A stretch of DNA of 28,565 nt. Source: DASXBJ01 sp036491755. Its GTDB lineage: Bacteria; Chloroflexota; Dormibacteria; Dormibacterales; Dormibacteraceae. Each line of letters starts with the position of its first letter. Position 1 is the first letter of the stretch. Shown piece after piece: positions 21,878 to 28,565 of this stretch. The stretch is from assembly GCA_036491755.1 (NCBI GenBank), contig DASXBJ010000111.1, positions 1 to 28,565 on the forward strand, in the 5' to 3' direction. The notes under the pieces are model-generated. The model saw only the letters and a list, made by a program, of their open reading frames with translations. It was not told where the DNA came from and did not search any database. The position numbers were made by a program, and so were the translations under genes.

Positions 21878-23308
21878 ATGGACCGCTCCAGGGCATTTGA
21901 CACGGCCGTCGTGGTGCCGATGACTGGATTGGTGTTCAGCGCGTACCTGGACGCCTATGCCCACGTGAAGATCCCCGGCACGACCATCGGCAACGTCGCC
22001 ACCGCCAGCCAGGCTTCGCTTACCGCTTTCTGGTTCGTGCTTACCGGCTTCCTGGTCTTCATGTTCGGCAGAGGCCTGAGCCAGGGCCGTCCCTGGAACC
22101 GCGCGCTGCCCGACGGATATCTGGGTTCACTCGTGGCCGCGCTGGTCTTCGGTGGCGCGCTGATCGTCGACAGCTACTTCTGGCCCTTCGCATCTCGGAC
22201 AGACAGCCTCGGGCTCGACCTCCTGTTCACGCCGCCCCACCTCGTGGAGATCGCCTCGGCCGCCGTGATCGTGAGTGGTCCCCTGCGGTCTGCGGCGCGC
22301 AGGGGCGAGACGTTTGCCTCACCGGTGACTCTCGCGTCGGCTGCCCTGCTGCTGTCGATATTCACGTTCGCAACCCAGTTCATCCACCCGCTCATCGACC
22401 CGTGGTCGGCGACTGATCGCACCCAGGTTCCGGCGGCGGTCCCCGTCTGGGTCGCGCAAAACCTCGGGGTCTCGGCGATCCTGATCCAGTCCGCGATGCT
22501 GGCGGGAACAGGACTGCTGCTGAACAGCACTTTCAGGCTGCGTACCGGTTCACTGACCCTGGTGATGCTGATCAACGGACTGCTGGTGACGACGACGAAG
22601 ACGCATTACTACCTGCTGGCGGTCCCGGTGTTGACCGGCCTGGCGGCCGATTCCTGGCTGGCGTGGGCGGCGCGGCGCCCGGGACGTCCGTCCGCATCGC
22701 TCTGCGCGGTGATCGCTGGAACCTTCACCGTGGCCTACGTCGCGGCCATCCGTCTGGAAGGAGGGACCGCCTGGAATCCTTCGCTGTGGGCCGGCGTGAT
22801 CATCGCCGCCACGACGCTGAGCTGGATGATGGGGCGGCTCCTGCGCGCGGGGCTGTCAGCCTCCACCGCTTTACCGGCGCCCGCCACCGGCACGCCGGAT
22901 ACCTCTGAGGTCAGGTGGACGCGGGATCCCCAGAGCAGCATCCGGCCGCAGCTGGTCAGGGAAGCCCTGGATGACCTGGGCACACCGGAAGCCCTCGGCA
23001 GAAGCCCGCTCGGCCGGCTGCCCGGGTTGTCAAAGGGCGGGTCGGCGGCGGCGGACCTGCGTTCCGTGCTTGTCGATGTGATCGGAGAGCTGGCCACGTC
23101 GCCCGGTCCACGCGACGCGGAGGCAGGCAAGCTGCTGCTCGATTACTACGTGAAGAGGGTCGGCAGCCATGAGGTGATCATGGAGCGACTGCATCTCTCG
23201 CGTCCCACCTTCTACCGGCGCCTGCAGCGTGGGTTCGCGCTCGTGGCGGAACGGCTGGATGAGCTCGGTGAATTCGCGGTTCAGGTTCCGGTCGACGGTC
23301 GATCCTGA
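21878..23308 (+). CDS. Polytopic membrane protein fused to a C-terminal helix-turn-helix domain (predicted membrane-tethered regulator)
   Basis: 476 residues from ATG 21878; GTG 21845 would add 11 residues and cannot be excluded. The first ~325 residues contain about 9-10 hydrophobic helices. Membrane or near-membrane His residues stand in recognisable blocks: TPPHLVE (His121), QFIHP (His170) and KTHYYL (His243). A cytoplasmic linker is followed by a helical domain (about 352-462): REALDDLGTPEALGRSPLGRLPG, then LLLDYYVKRVGSHEVIMERLHLSRPTFYRRLQRG. The last part has the shape of a sigma-region-4 or FIS-type helix-turn-helix (about 429-452), as in C-terminal domains I know from Chloroflexota-type regulators. 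The gene is divergent from the radical SAM operon and flanks the phased repeats, which it may bind. Signal and targets are unknown. Confidence 0.82.
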   Translation: MDRSRAFDTAVVVPMTGLVFSAYLDAYAHVKIPGTTIGNVATASQASLTAFWFVLTGFLVFMFGRGLSQGRPWNRALPDGYLGSLVAALVFGGALIVDSYFWPFASRTDSLGLDLLFTPPHLVEIASAAVIVSGPLRSAARRGETFASPVTLASAALLLSIFTFATQFIHPLIDPWSATDRTQVPAAVPVWVAQNLGVSAILIQSAMLAGTGLLLNSTFRLRTGSLTLVMLINGLLVTTTKTHYYLLAVPVLTGLAADSWLAWAARRPGRPSASLCAVIAGTFTVAYVAAIRLEGGTAWNPSLWAGVIIAATTLSWMMGRLLRAGLSASTALPAPATGTPDTSEVRWTRDPQSSIRPQLVREALDDLGTPEALGRSPLGRLPGLSKGGSAAADLRSVLVDVIGELATSPGPRDAEAGKLLLDYYVKRVGSHEVIMERLHLSRPTFYRRLQRGFALVAERLDELGEFAVQVPVDGRS

Positions 23309-23373
23309 ATCCACGATTCCTCCGCCTCCCGCAGTCAATACCTGGTCCCAACCTCGGCCGCTGATGTCGTCCG

Positions 23374-24366
23374 TCAGCGCGGGGCATCACCGCGGCGGAA
23401 CTCACGGGTGAGCTCATCGAGCTTCGCCAGCAGCGAGTTGTCGAGCTTGACCTCGAGCGCCGCGAGCGTGTCATCGAGCTGCTCGGCGCGGGTGGCCCCG
23501 ATGATCGGCGACGTCACGGCCGGCTGATTCAACACCCAGGCAATCGCCAGCGTCGCCGGTTTCAAGCCAGCCTCGCGCGCGAGCTGCACGAATGCGCTCA
23601 CCGTGTCGAAGACGTGCTCGTGCCAGTAGCGCTCCTGGTACATGGGGCCCGCGTTGGGGATGGTGAAACGTGTCCCTGCGGGCGGCGGTTTGCTGAAGTC
23701 GTGTTTCCCCGAGAGCATCCCGCCCGCAAGCGGGTTGTAAGGGATCACGCCGATTCCCTCCTCGAGGCAGAGCGGGATCAGCTCGCGCTCGAACTCGCGA
23801 AACAGCAGGTTGTAGCGCGGCTGCACCGACTCGAACCGCGCGATGCCCAGGGTTTCGCTCCGGCCGATGGCCCGCGCGAGGCGGTAGGCGAGGAAGTTCG
23901 AGCACCCGATGTAGCGCACCTTGCCGGCACGCACCATGTCCTGCAGGGCGTCGAGCGTCTCGTCGAGCGGCGACTCTGGGTCGTCCTGGTGCAGCTGGTA
24001 GAGGTCTATGTAATCGGTGCCCAGGCGGCGCAGCGACGCGTCGATGGCGTCCATGAGGTGGCGCCGGCTGTTGCCGGCATCCCATGGCTGGGGGCCCGTG
24101 CGGCCGAACGCTTTGGTCGCCAGGACGAACTGGTCACGCTTGCCGGCCAGCCACCGGCCGACGATCTCCTCGGTCCTGCCGGCCAGCTCCGCACCGCCGC
24201 CTAGGGGGTAGACGTCGGCGGTGTCGATGAAGCTCACACCGGCTTCAGAAGCCCGGTTCATGATCGCGGCGGCCGCTGTCTCGTCGATCTGCAAACCGAA
24301 GGTCATCGTGCCGAGGCAGAGACGGGAAACCTTGAGGCCCGTGCGTCCAAGCCTGGTGTGCTCCAT
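23374..24366 (-). CDS. Aldo/keto reductase
   Basis: 330 residues from ATG 24366, which has GGGGGAG 7 nt upstream; ten further upstream residues in the open frame are rejected. It is a TIM-barrel NADPH-dependent reductase with the full catalytic tetrad Asp48, Tyr53, Lys85 and His126. FIDTADVY, YIDLYQLHQDDP and IGCSNFLAYRL are family signatures. The C-terminal half shows the cofactor segment (VIPYNPLAGGMLSGK, then SPIIGATRAEQL). It resembles the YghZ/YajO-like or voltage-gated-channel-beta-subunit-like branch. The substrate is unknown. It is divergent from a second, shorter aldo/keto reductase gene; the two share only general family similarity. Confidence 0.93.
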   Translation of the reverse strand: MEHTRLGRTGLKVSRLCLGTMTFGLQIDETAAAAIMNRASEAGVSFIDTADVYPLGGGAELAGRTEEIVGRWLAGKRDQFVLATKAFGRTGPQPWDAGNSRRHLMDAIDASLRRLGTDYIDLYQLHQDDPESPLDETLDALQDMVRAGKVRYIGCSNFLAYRLARAIGRSETLGIARFESVQPRYNLLFREFERELIPLCLEEGIGVIPYNPLAGGMLSGKHDFSKPPPAGTRFTIPNAGPMYQERYWHEHVFDTVSAFVQLAREAGLKPATLAIAWVLNQPAVTSPIIGATRAEQLDDTLAALEVKLDNSLLAKLDELTREFRRGDAPR

Positions 24367-24504
24367 GGCCAGCTCCCCCAAAGCGCCGGGTTTCAAGTGT
24401 TGCGTGGCGCTTCCGAATTATCTACGTTGAGCCTGAACGGCCGGGAGGCATCAGGGCGCCGGCAGCGCGCTGGCCACCAGCATCCCGTCTATGTTTGAAG
24501 GCCA
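24367..24504. promoter_or_regulatory. Divergent promoter region between two aldo/keto reductase genes
   Basis: On the minus strand GATAAT (24422-24417) is a good -10 for the longer enzyme. On the plus strand TATGTT (24490-24495) lies 9 nt before the second ATG, with a weak GAAGG between. No clear operator is seen. Confidence 0.4.
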
Positions 24505-25263
24505 ATGAAGATCGGCGACTTCGACGTGAGACGGATTGGACTCGGAACCAATCGGCTCACGAATACGCGCGACCACGTGGCGCTCATCAAGGCTGCGGTG
24601 GCGGCAGGCGTCCAGATGATCGACACCGCCCACTCGTACACGGGCGGCCAGAGCGAAGAGACGATCGGGACCGCTCTGTCTCCGAAACCCGCGAACTGCC
24701 TGGTCGCCACCAAGGGCGGAATCGGCGGCGCCGGACAGGGGCGGCCCGACGTGCTGCGAGACCAGATCGAAATGAGCCTTGGACGATTGCGCACCAAGGT
24801 GATCGACCTCTACTACCTTCATCGTGTTGATCCGGTGACGCCCATCGAGGAAAGCCTCGCCGCGATCAAGGAGTATCAGGATGCCGGCAGGATTCGGCTC
24901 ATCGGCATTTCAGAAGTCGGGATCGATCAGATCGAGCGCGCTCGCAAGGTCGTCACCATCGCGGCGGTGCAAAACCACTACAACCTGACAGAGCGCAAAT
25001 ACGAGTCGGTCGTTGACTACTGCGCTGGGGAGGGAATCGCCTTCGTGCCGTTCTATCCCCTCGGCAGCGAGGGGAGTGGCGCTCTCACCGAAATCGGCAA
25101 GCGCCACAGGTCAACGCCAAGTCAGATCATGCTCGCGTGGTTGCTGCGTCGCTCCCCCGCGATGTTGCCGATTCCTGGCACGTTGTCGCTCGAGCACCTG
25201 AAAGAGAATTTGGCCGCTTCGAACATCGAGCTGAGCGACGCGGAGTTAGCCGAGCTCCTCTAG
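24505..25263 (+). CDS. Short aldo/keto reductase
   Basis: 252 residues, shorter than the ~330 of its divergent neighbour. The tetrad is complete: Asp40 and Tyr45 in MIDTAHSYTGG, Lys70 in VATKGG, and His106 in LYYLHRVDP. IGISEVGIDQIERA, QNHYNLTERKYE, FVPFYPLGSEG and LPIPGTLSLEHLKENLAA follow in the usual order, so the barrel is complete and the short length reflects reduced loops. The ATG has a weak GAAGG 4 nt upstream and a -10-like TATGTT at 24490-24495. It is probably an NADPH-dependent carbonyl reductase of unknown substrate. Confidence 0.92.
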   Translation: MKIGDFDVRRIGLGTNRLTNTRDHVALIKAAVAAGVQMIDTAHSYTGGQSEETIGTALSPKPANCLVATKGGIGGAGQGRPDVLRDQIEMSLGRLRTKVIDLYYLHRVDPVTPIEESLAAIKEYQDAGRIRLIGISEVGIDQIERARKVVTIAAVQNHYNLTERKYESVVDYCAGEGIAFVPFYPLGSEGSGALTEIGKRHRSTPSQIMLAWLLRRSPAMLPIPGTLSLEHLKENLAASNIELSDAELAELL

Positions 25264-25302
25264 CCTTTTTAGCCGTCGAATCCGCGTGACACTATTGGAT
25301 CG

Positions 25303-26055
25303 ATGAAGCTCTACGACGAACTCGCTGACTGGTGGCCCGCTTTCTCAGATCCCGCGGAGTACCGGCGCGAGGTCGCACGGTTCGCCGGCGTGCTGCGGGA
25401 ATCGACGCGGCCGAGGCCCCGCACAGTGCTCGAGCTCGGATCAGGCGGTGGCAACAGCGCTCTTCACCTCAAGAAGCGTTTTGCGATGACCCTGGTGGAC
25501 ATTTCGCCGCGGATGCTAACGGTGAGTCGAAGACTCAATCCGGATTGCGAGCACGTCCGGGGTGACATCCGATCCGTCCGCCTCAGGCGGACGTTCGATG
25601 CCGTCTATGTCCACGACGCCATCTGCCACATGACCACCGAGAGGGATCTCCAGGCCGTAATGCGCACCGCATACGAGCACTGCAGGCCAGGCGGCGCGGC
25701 GTTGTTCGTGCCCGACTTCCTGCGGGAGACGTTCGAGGAAGGCACGGACCAAGGTGGGGGCGAATCCGAGCGAGGGAGCGTGCGGTTCCTCCAGTGGATC
25801 GTCGATCCCGATCCGGCCGACACCACGTACGTGGTGGACTTCGCCATCCTGCTGCGAGGCCGCAGGGGCGAAGCCCGCGTGGCGCACGATCGTCATCTCC
25901 TGGGACTCTTTCCGCGGGCGCTGTGGATGCGCCTCCTTCGAGGAGTCGGGTTCAGGCCGACCGTCGTGAAGGGTTCCGGCGTGCGGGATGCGTTCCTCGC
26001 ACGCCGGCCACCGTCAGGTCAGACGCGCCTCTCCACCAAACAGGTCATCGGTTGA
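25303..26055 (+). CDS. Class I SAM-dependent methyltransferase
   Basis: 250 residues. Motif I LELGSGGGN (43-51) binds S-adenosylmethionine, Asp66 in TLVDIS ends the second strand and should hold the ribose, GDIRSV is the adenine segment, and FDAVYVHDAICHM and CRPGGAALFVPDF are strands 4 and 5. The N-terminal LYDELADWWPAF segment is typical of small-molecule methyltransferases of the Methyltransf_11/25 type. The C-terminal part has beta-strand additions and may form a substrate lid. The substrate is unknown. No Shine-Dalgarno sequence is seen; CACTAT (25290-25295) lies 7 nt before the ATG, so the mRNA may be leaderless. The end overlaps the convergent hydrolase-fold gene by 11 bp. Confidence 0.9.
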   Translation: MKLYDELADWWPAFSDPAEYRREVARFAGVLRESTRPRPRTVLELGSGGGNSALHLKKRFAMTLVDISPRMLTVSRRLNPDCEHVRGDIRSVRLRRTFDAVYVHDAICHMTTERDLQAVMRTAYEHCRPGGAALFVPDFLRETFEEGTDQGGGESERGSVRFLQWIVDPDPADTTYVVDFAILLRGRRGEARVAHDRHLLGLFPRALWMRLLRGVGFRPTVVKGSGVRDAFLARRPPSGQTRLSTKQVIG

Positions 26056-27076
26056 CCACGCGGACAATTGATTGCACGCGACGATCCGCGGCACGCCGCT
26101 CCTCACGCCTGCGGTCGCTCTGAGATTGGATCCGGCGGCCGGCGCTTGCCCGAACTGGCTCGCGCCGCTCACCAAAACGGCGCTCGAGTTGGCGACGCCG
26201 CAGTGTGCCTCGCCGATTGGCGGCGCGTCGGGTCCCGAGGCCGACCTCGCCCAGGAACTGCTGCATCGCCTGATTGACGGGCGCCGGGTGAGTGAGGTTG
26301 CAGGCGTGGCCGGCTCCATCGATCGCGACCAGGGGACCACCACCGCCAAGCCGCGAACTGAGCCTTTGAGCCTCGTCCACAGTGATGGCTGCGTCGCCAG
26401 TCCCACGGATCACCAGGGCATGCGCTTTGATTTCATTGAGCCGATCGTCAAGATCCTCTCGGCTGACCAACGCCTGAAAGGCCTGCCGCACGGCGGAGCG
26501 CGGCATCCGCCGCCATTTCGCGATCCACGGCACACGATCGGGCGATTCGCTGCCCAGGATGATCGAGCCGATTGTCTCCGCGAGCTTGCCGGTCAAGCCG
26601 TCGCGGTCCCACTCCTCGACGATGCCGCCGTACAGCGCGGCTTTCTCAGGGGCTTCGGTGCCGGCCTGGGTGCCCATTAGTAGGAGCGCCGATACCTTCT
26701 CGGGATATCTGAGCGCGAAGCGGAGAGCAACCGATCCACCTTGACCCATGCCACCGACCGCCGCGCGCTTGATGCCGAGGTGGTCCAGCAACCCGCTCAG
26801 GTCGTCGGCCAGGTCCCAGAATGTGAATGGATCACTCGCCGTTTCAGTCTCGCCGTGGCAGCGCGCGTCCCAGGTGATGACCCGATACGCGCCAGCCAGG
26901 GCTTCTACCTGTCGGTCGAACATCCCGTGGTCCATCAAGAGACCGTGCGCGAAGGCAACGGGCGTCAGGGCGCCGCCAGTGTCCTCGTAGTTGATCCACT
27001 GGGCGTTGATCTGCTGTAAGGGCACGTTCGGTCCAACTCCATGCTGCGCTAGCGATCTGGACAAACCAATGTCCAT
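26045..27076 (-). CDS. Alpha/beta-hydrolase-fold protein with Gly at the nucleophile position and an Arg-rich tail
   Basis: 343 residues. The fold is clear: HG oxyanion motif (44-45) in AFAHGLLMDHGMFD, VITWDARCHGETE, then the elbow region at 106-118, Asp228 in IRGTGDAAITVDEAQ and His257 in DGAGHACN. The elbow reads GMGQGG (109-114), where related hydrolases have GMSQGG, so Gly111 replaces the nucleophilic Ser. Asp and His are kept. Ordinary ester hydrolysis is therefore unlikely. After the normal end of the fold (about 280) comes a 63-residue tail with 23 Arg, rich in ERR/DRR repeats, which may bind nucleic acid or acidic lipid. It overlaps the convergent methyltransferase gene by 11 bp. The start at 27076 is followed by an alternative GTG at 27025. 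Confidence 0.85.
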   Translation of the reverse strand: MDIGLSRSLAQHGVGPNVPLQQINAQWINYEDTGGALTPVAFAHGLLMDHGMFDRQVEALAGAYRVITWDARCHGETETASDPFTFWDLADDLSGLLDHLGIKRAAVGGMGQGGSVALRFALRYPEKVSALLLMGTQAGTEAPEKAALYGGIVEEWDRDGLTGKLAETIGSIILGSESPDRVPWIAKWRRMPRSAVRQAFQALVSREDLDDRLNEIKAHALVIRGTGDAAITVDEAQRLSSRLGGGGPLVAIDGAGHACNLTHPAPVNQAMQQFLGEVGLGTRRAANRRGTLRRRQLERRFGERREPVRASAGRRIQSQSDRRREERRAADRRVQSIVRVVNR

Positions 27077-27171
27077 CCCCCGGCCGGAACGAATTGATTA
27101 TGGGTCCAGAGACTCCCTTCCGGTGAGCTCCCAGCGCACGTATCAGGGGCATCAGAGTGCTGATCGGGCAA

Positions 27172-28143
27172 TCAAATCGGCTTGTCGGTCGGATCGTCCG
27201 GGTGGCCGGCAGGAGCCGCGAAAAGCGATTCCAATCCCGGGGGCGGCTCGACGGGGAGCTCTCCCGCGAGGTCATCGATGACCCGGAGAAAGTTAGCGAG
27301 CGGGGTCAAAGCATTGCTGGCCCGGTACGCCACCCCGTAGTCGATGAACGGCACCGGAGCCAACTGTCGCTGGACGACTCCGGATTGTGCGGCAGCTGAC
27401 GCCCTCGCTTCGGTCATCAGCGCCACCACACCGGTGCGATTGGCGACGACACGTGCTATCTGGTCAGGCGGTTCGAGTGCGACGATGTTGGGCTCCTCAC
27501 CCAGGTGGCCGGCCAGCCATTGGTTCATGAATGCCGCCAAGGCGGCGTTCACCCCTGATGACAAACCGATCATCGGTTCACCGCGTAACGAATTGATCGG
27601 GATTTGTCCCATGCCGGCGAGACGGTGCGACGGCGCCATGATGACCACAATGCGGTGTCTGTCGATTCCGCGCATCACGATTCCATCCAACTGTCCAATG
27701 CCCATTCCGAGAAAGGCGATGTCGACGTCATCGGCCGCCACTTTCAGGAGGTTTATTTCGGAATAGCCCGATGTGGTCTCCAGACTCACATCTGGGTATC
27801 GACGGCGGAACTCGGCCATGATGCGGCTCGGCAGCTCATCCCACAGCGTGAGATATGAGATGCGAATGCGCCCACTCCTCCCCATCGCATGGTCCCTGAT
27901 GGCTTCGAGCGCCTGATCCTCGTGTCGGATCAGCTCACGGGCGTGAGGAAGCAGCGCTTCACCTGAAGCGGTCAGACGCACGTCCCGAGCCGTCCGCTCG
28001 AGAAGCCGAACTCCCAGCTCGCGCTCGAGGGCTTGGATGCGCTGCGTCAGACCCGGCTGGCTGATGTGTATGCGCGCAGCCGCGCGGCCGAAGTGGCGCT
28101 CCTCGGCCACCGCGAGAAAGGCGCGGAGGTTTCTCAGTTCCAT
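27172..28143 (-). CDS. LysR-family transcriptional regulator
   Basis: 323 residues, a little longer than the family norm because of a Pro-rich C-terminal tail. The N-terminal winged helix is classic: ELRNLRAFLAVAEERHFGRAAARIHISQPGLTQRIQALERELG (helix-turn-helix about 18-37), then LLERTARDVRLTASGEALL. The effector domain (about 92-300) has the usual two-lobed pattern, with GRIRISYLTLWDELPSRIMAEFRRRYPDV at its start. The effector is unknown. The hydrolase-fold gene lies 95 bp downstream on the same strand and may be a target. TATCGT (28157-28152) lies 8 nt before the ATG, with no Shine-Dalgarno sequence. Confidence 0.94.
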   Translation of the reverse strand: MELRNLRAFLAVAEERHFGRAAARIHISQPGLTQRIQALERELGVRLLERTARDVRLTASGEALLPHARELIRHEDQALEAIRDHAMGRSGRIRISYLTLWDELPSRIMAEFRRRYPDVSLETTSGYSEINLLKVAADDVDIAFLGMGIGQLDGIVMRGIDRHRIVVIMAPSHRLAGMGQIPINSLRGEPMIGLSSGVNAALAAFMNQWLAGHLGEEPNIVALEPPDQIARVVANRTGVVALMTEARASAAAQSGVVQRQLAPVPFIDYGVAYRASNALTPLANFLRVIDDLAGELPVEPPPGLESLFAAPAGHPDDPTDKPI

Positions 28144-28171
28144 TCGCGATCACGATAGGCGTCTGGTGTCG

Positions 28172-28565
28172 TCAGGGCGACGGGCGGGGGCCACGTTGCC
28201 CCGCGAGTACGCGGAGCGCCAAGACGATCAGGGCCACAGCCACCAGCTCCTGGATCCATTCGACCACCGAGATTGCTGTTGGAGGACGGAACTTCGAGAA
28301 AATTCCTGTGGCGTCGGTGAAGGGTGCCGGAAGGTAAAGAATCGCGGCCACGACCGCCGTGATGCCTGACCGGCGAGAGCCGCGAACGAGCAACACCACC
28401 GCAACAATCGCCAGGAACAGCCCGGCAAAGATCAATCCGAGAGTCGCGTAGCCGATTGGCCTGATGCCGGATGGGTCACGCGTTTCGAAGCCACCCAGCG
28501 GAGTCAGAAAGAAGTCAGCCACCACATAGACGACCAATGCCGCGACGAGAGCCCTGGCGGCGCTT
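28172..28565 (-). CDS. Small integral membrane protein, 5' end outside window
   Basis: The frame is open to the window edge, so the N-terminus is missing; at least 130 residues are present. An internal TTG (28537) could start translation, but the residues before it (ALVAALVV) extend a membrane helix, so I treat the gene as partial. Four hydrophobic segments are visible: the edge segment through VADFFLTPLGG, ATLGLIFAGLFLAIVAVVLLV, GITAVVAAILYLPAPF and VAVALIVLALRVLAG. No family motif is recognised. It is co-directional with the lysR gene and 28 bp upstream of it. Confidence 0.75.
   Translation of the reverse strand, partial: SAARALVAALVVYVVADFFLTPLGGFETRDPSGIRPIGYATLGLIFAGLFLAIVAVVLLVRGSRRSGITAVVAAILYLPAPFTDATGIFSKFRPPTAISVVEWIQELVAVALIVLALRVLAGQRGPRPSP

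Noticed and set aside
23361..23379. Small GCTGA/TCAGC hairpin as a terminator after the membrane regulator gene
   Set aside because: Only five base pairs, a long loop, no T-tract, and it partly overlaps the aldo/keto reductase coding end.
27138..27180. Possible further ATCA-type repeats between the lysR and hydrolase-fold genes
   Set aside because: The spacing is irregular and the units do not match the GTnTCAAA consensus of the two phased arrays.

Overview
The window is 28.6 kb of high-GC, gene-dense DNA with short intergenic gaps on both strands. It holds about 30 protein genes, one tRNA gene, and no rRNA, insertion sequence, prophage or CRISPR array that I can see. The content suggests a free-living, probably soil, high-GC bacterium of the Chloroflexota/Dormibacterota/Actinomycetota type. 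It includes a predicted F420-type LLM oxidoreductase, OmpR-type two-component genes, a FecR-domain protein beside a kinase-fold gene, dodecin, and ArsR-VOC-SRPBCC and LysE/PhzF pairs. That assignment is inference only. Many start codons have a -10-like hexamer 6-8 nt upstream and no Shine-Dalgarno sequence, so leaderless transcripts look common. Others (pncA, dodecin, the 16255 gene) have clear Shine-Dalgarno sequences.

Layout. 1-3290: two tandem secreted/membrane FecR-type paralogues (the first cut by the window edge) converge on a membrane-anchored Ser/Thr kinase-fold protein that has lost key catalytic residues. A tRNA-Leu(UAG) gene and a 13-bp perfect inverted repeat precede the kinase gene. 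3431-7180: an S9 peptidase and a thiolase form a coupled minus-strand pair, divergent from a nicotinamidase. 7284-8939: dodecin, then an arsR-VOC-SRPBCC operon with a palindrome inside its promoter. 9064-11929: LLM oxidoreductase, msrB, PhzF-like protein and LysE-like exporter. 12074-14569: an ABC permease/ATPase pair of the MacB/FtsX type and an exported protein. 14556-16146: a glycerophosphodiesterase and an SDR-fold protein without its catalytic Tyr. 16255-18533: a small Gly/His-rich membrane protein followed by an OmpR-type regulator and a histidine kinase.

18560-23308 is the most unusual block. A minus-strand series (B12-binding-type radical SAM protein, ~5-TM protein, lipoprotein) is divergent from a protein with ~9-10 membrane segments and a C-terminal helix-turn-helix. 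Phased 8-bp direct repeats (consensus TTTGAGAC on the minus strand, spaced 11-12 bp) occur four times in the divergent promoter region and three times upstream of the lipoprotein gene. I propose a membrane-tethered regulator controlling a radical-SAM/lipoprotein regulon; this is a hypothesis.

23374-28565: two divergent aldo/keto reductases, a SAM methyltransferase, an alpha/beta-hydrolase-fold protein with Gly at the nucleophile position and an Arg-rich tail, a LysR regulator, and an edge-truncated small membrane protein.
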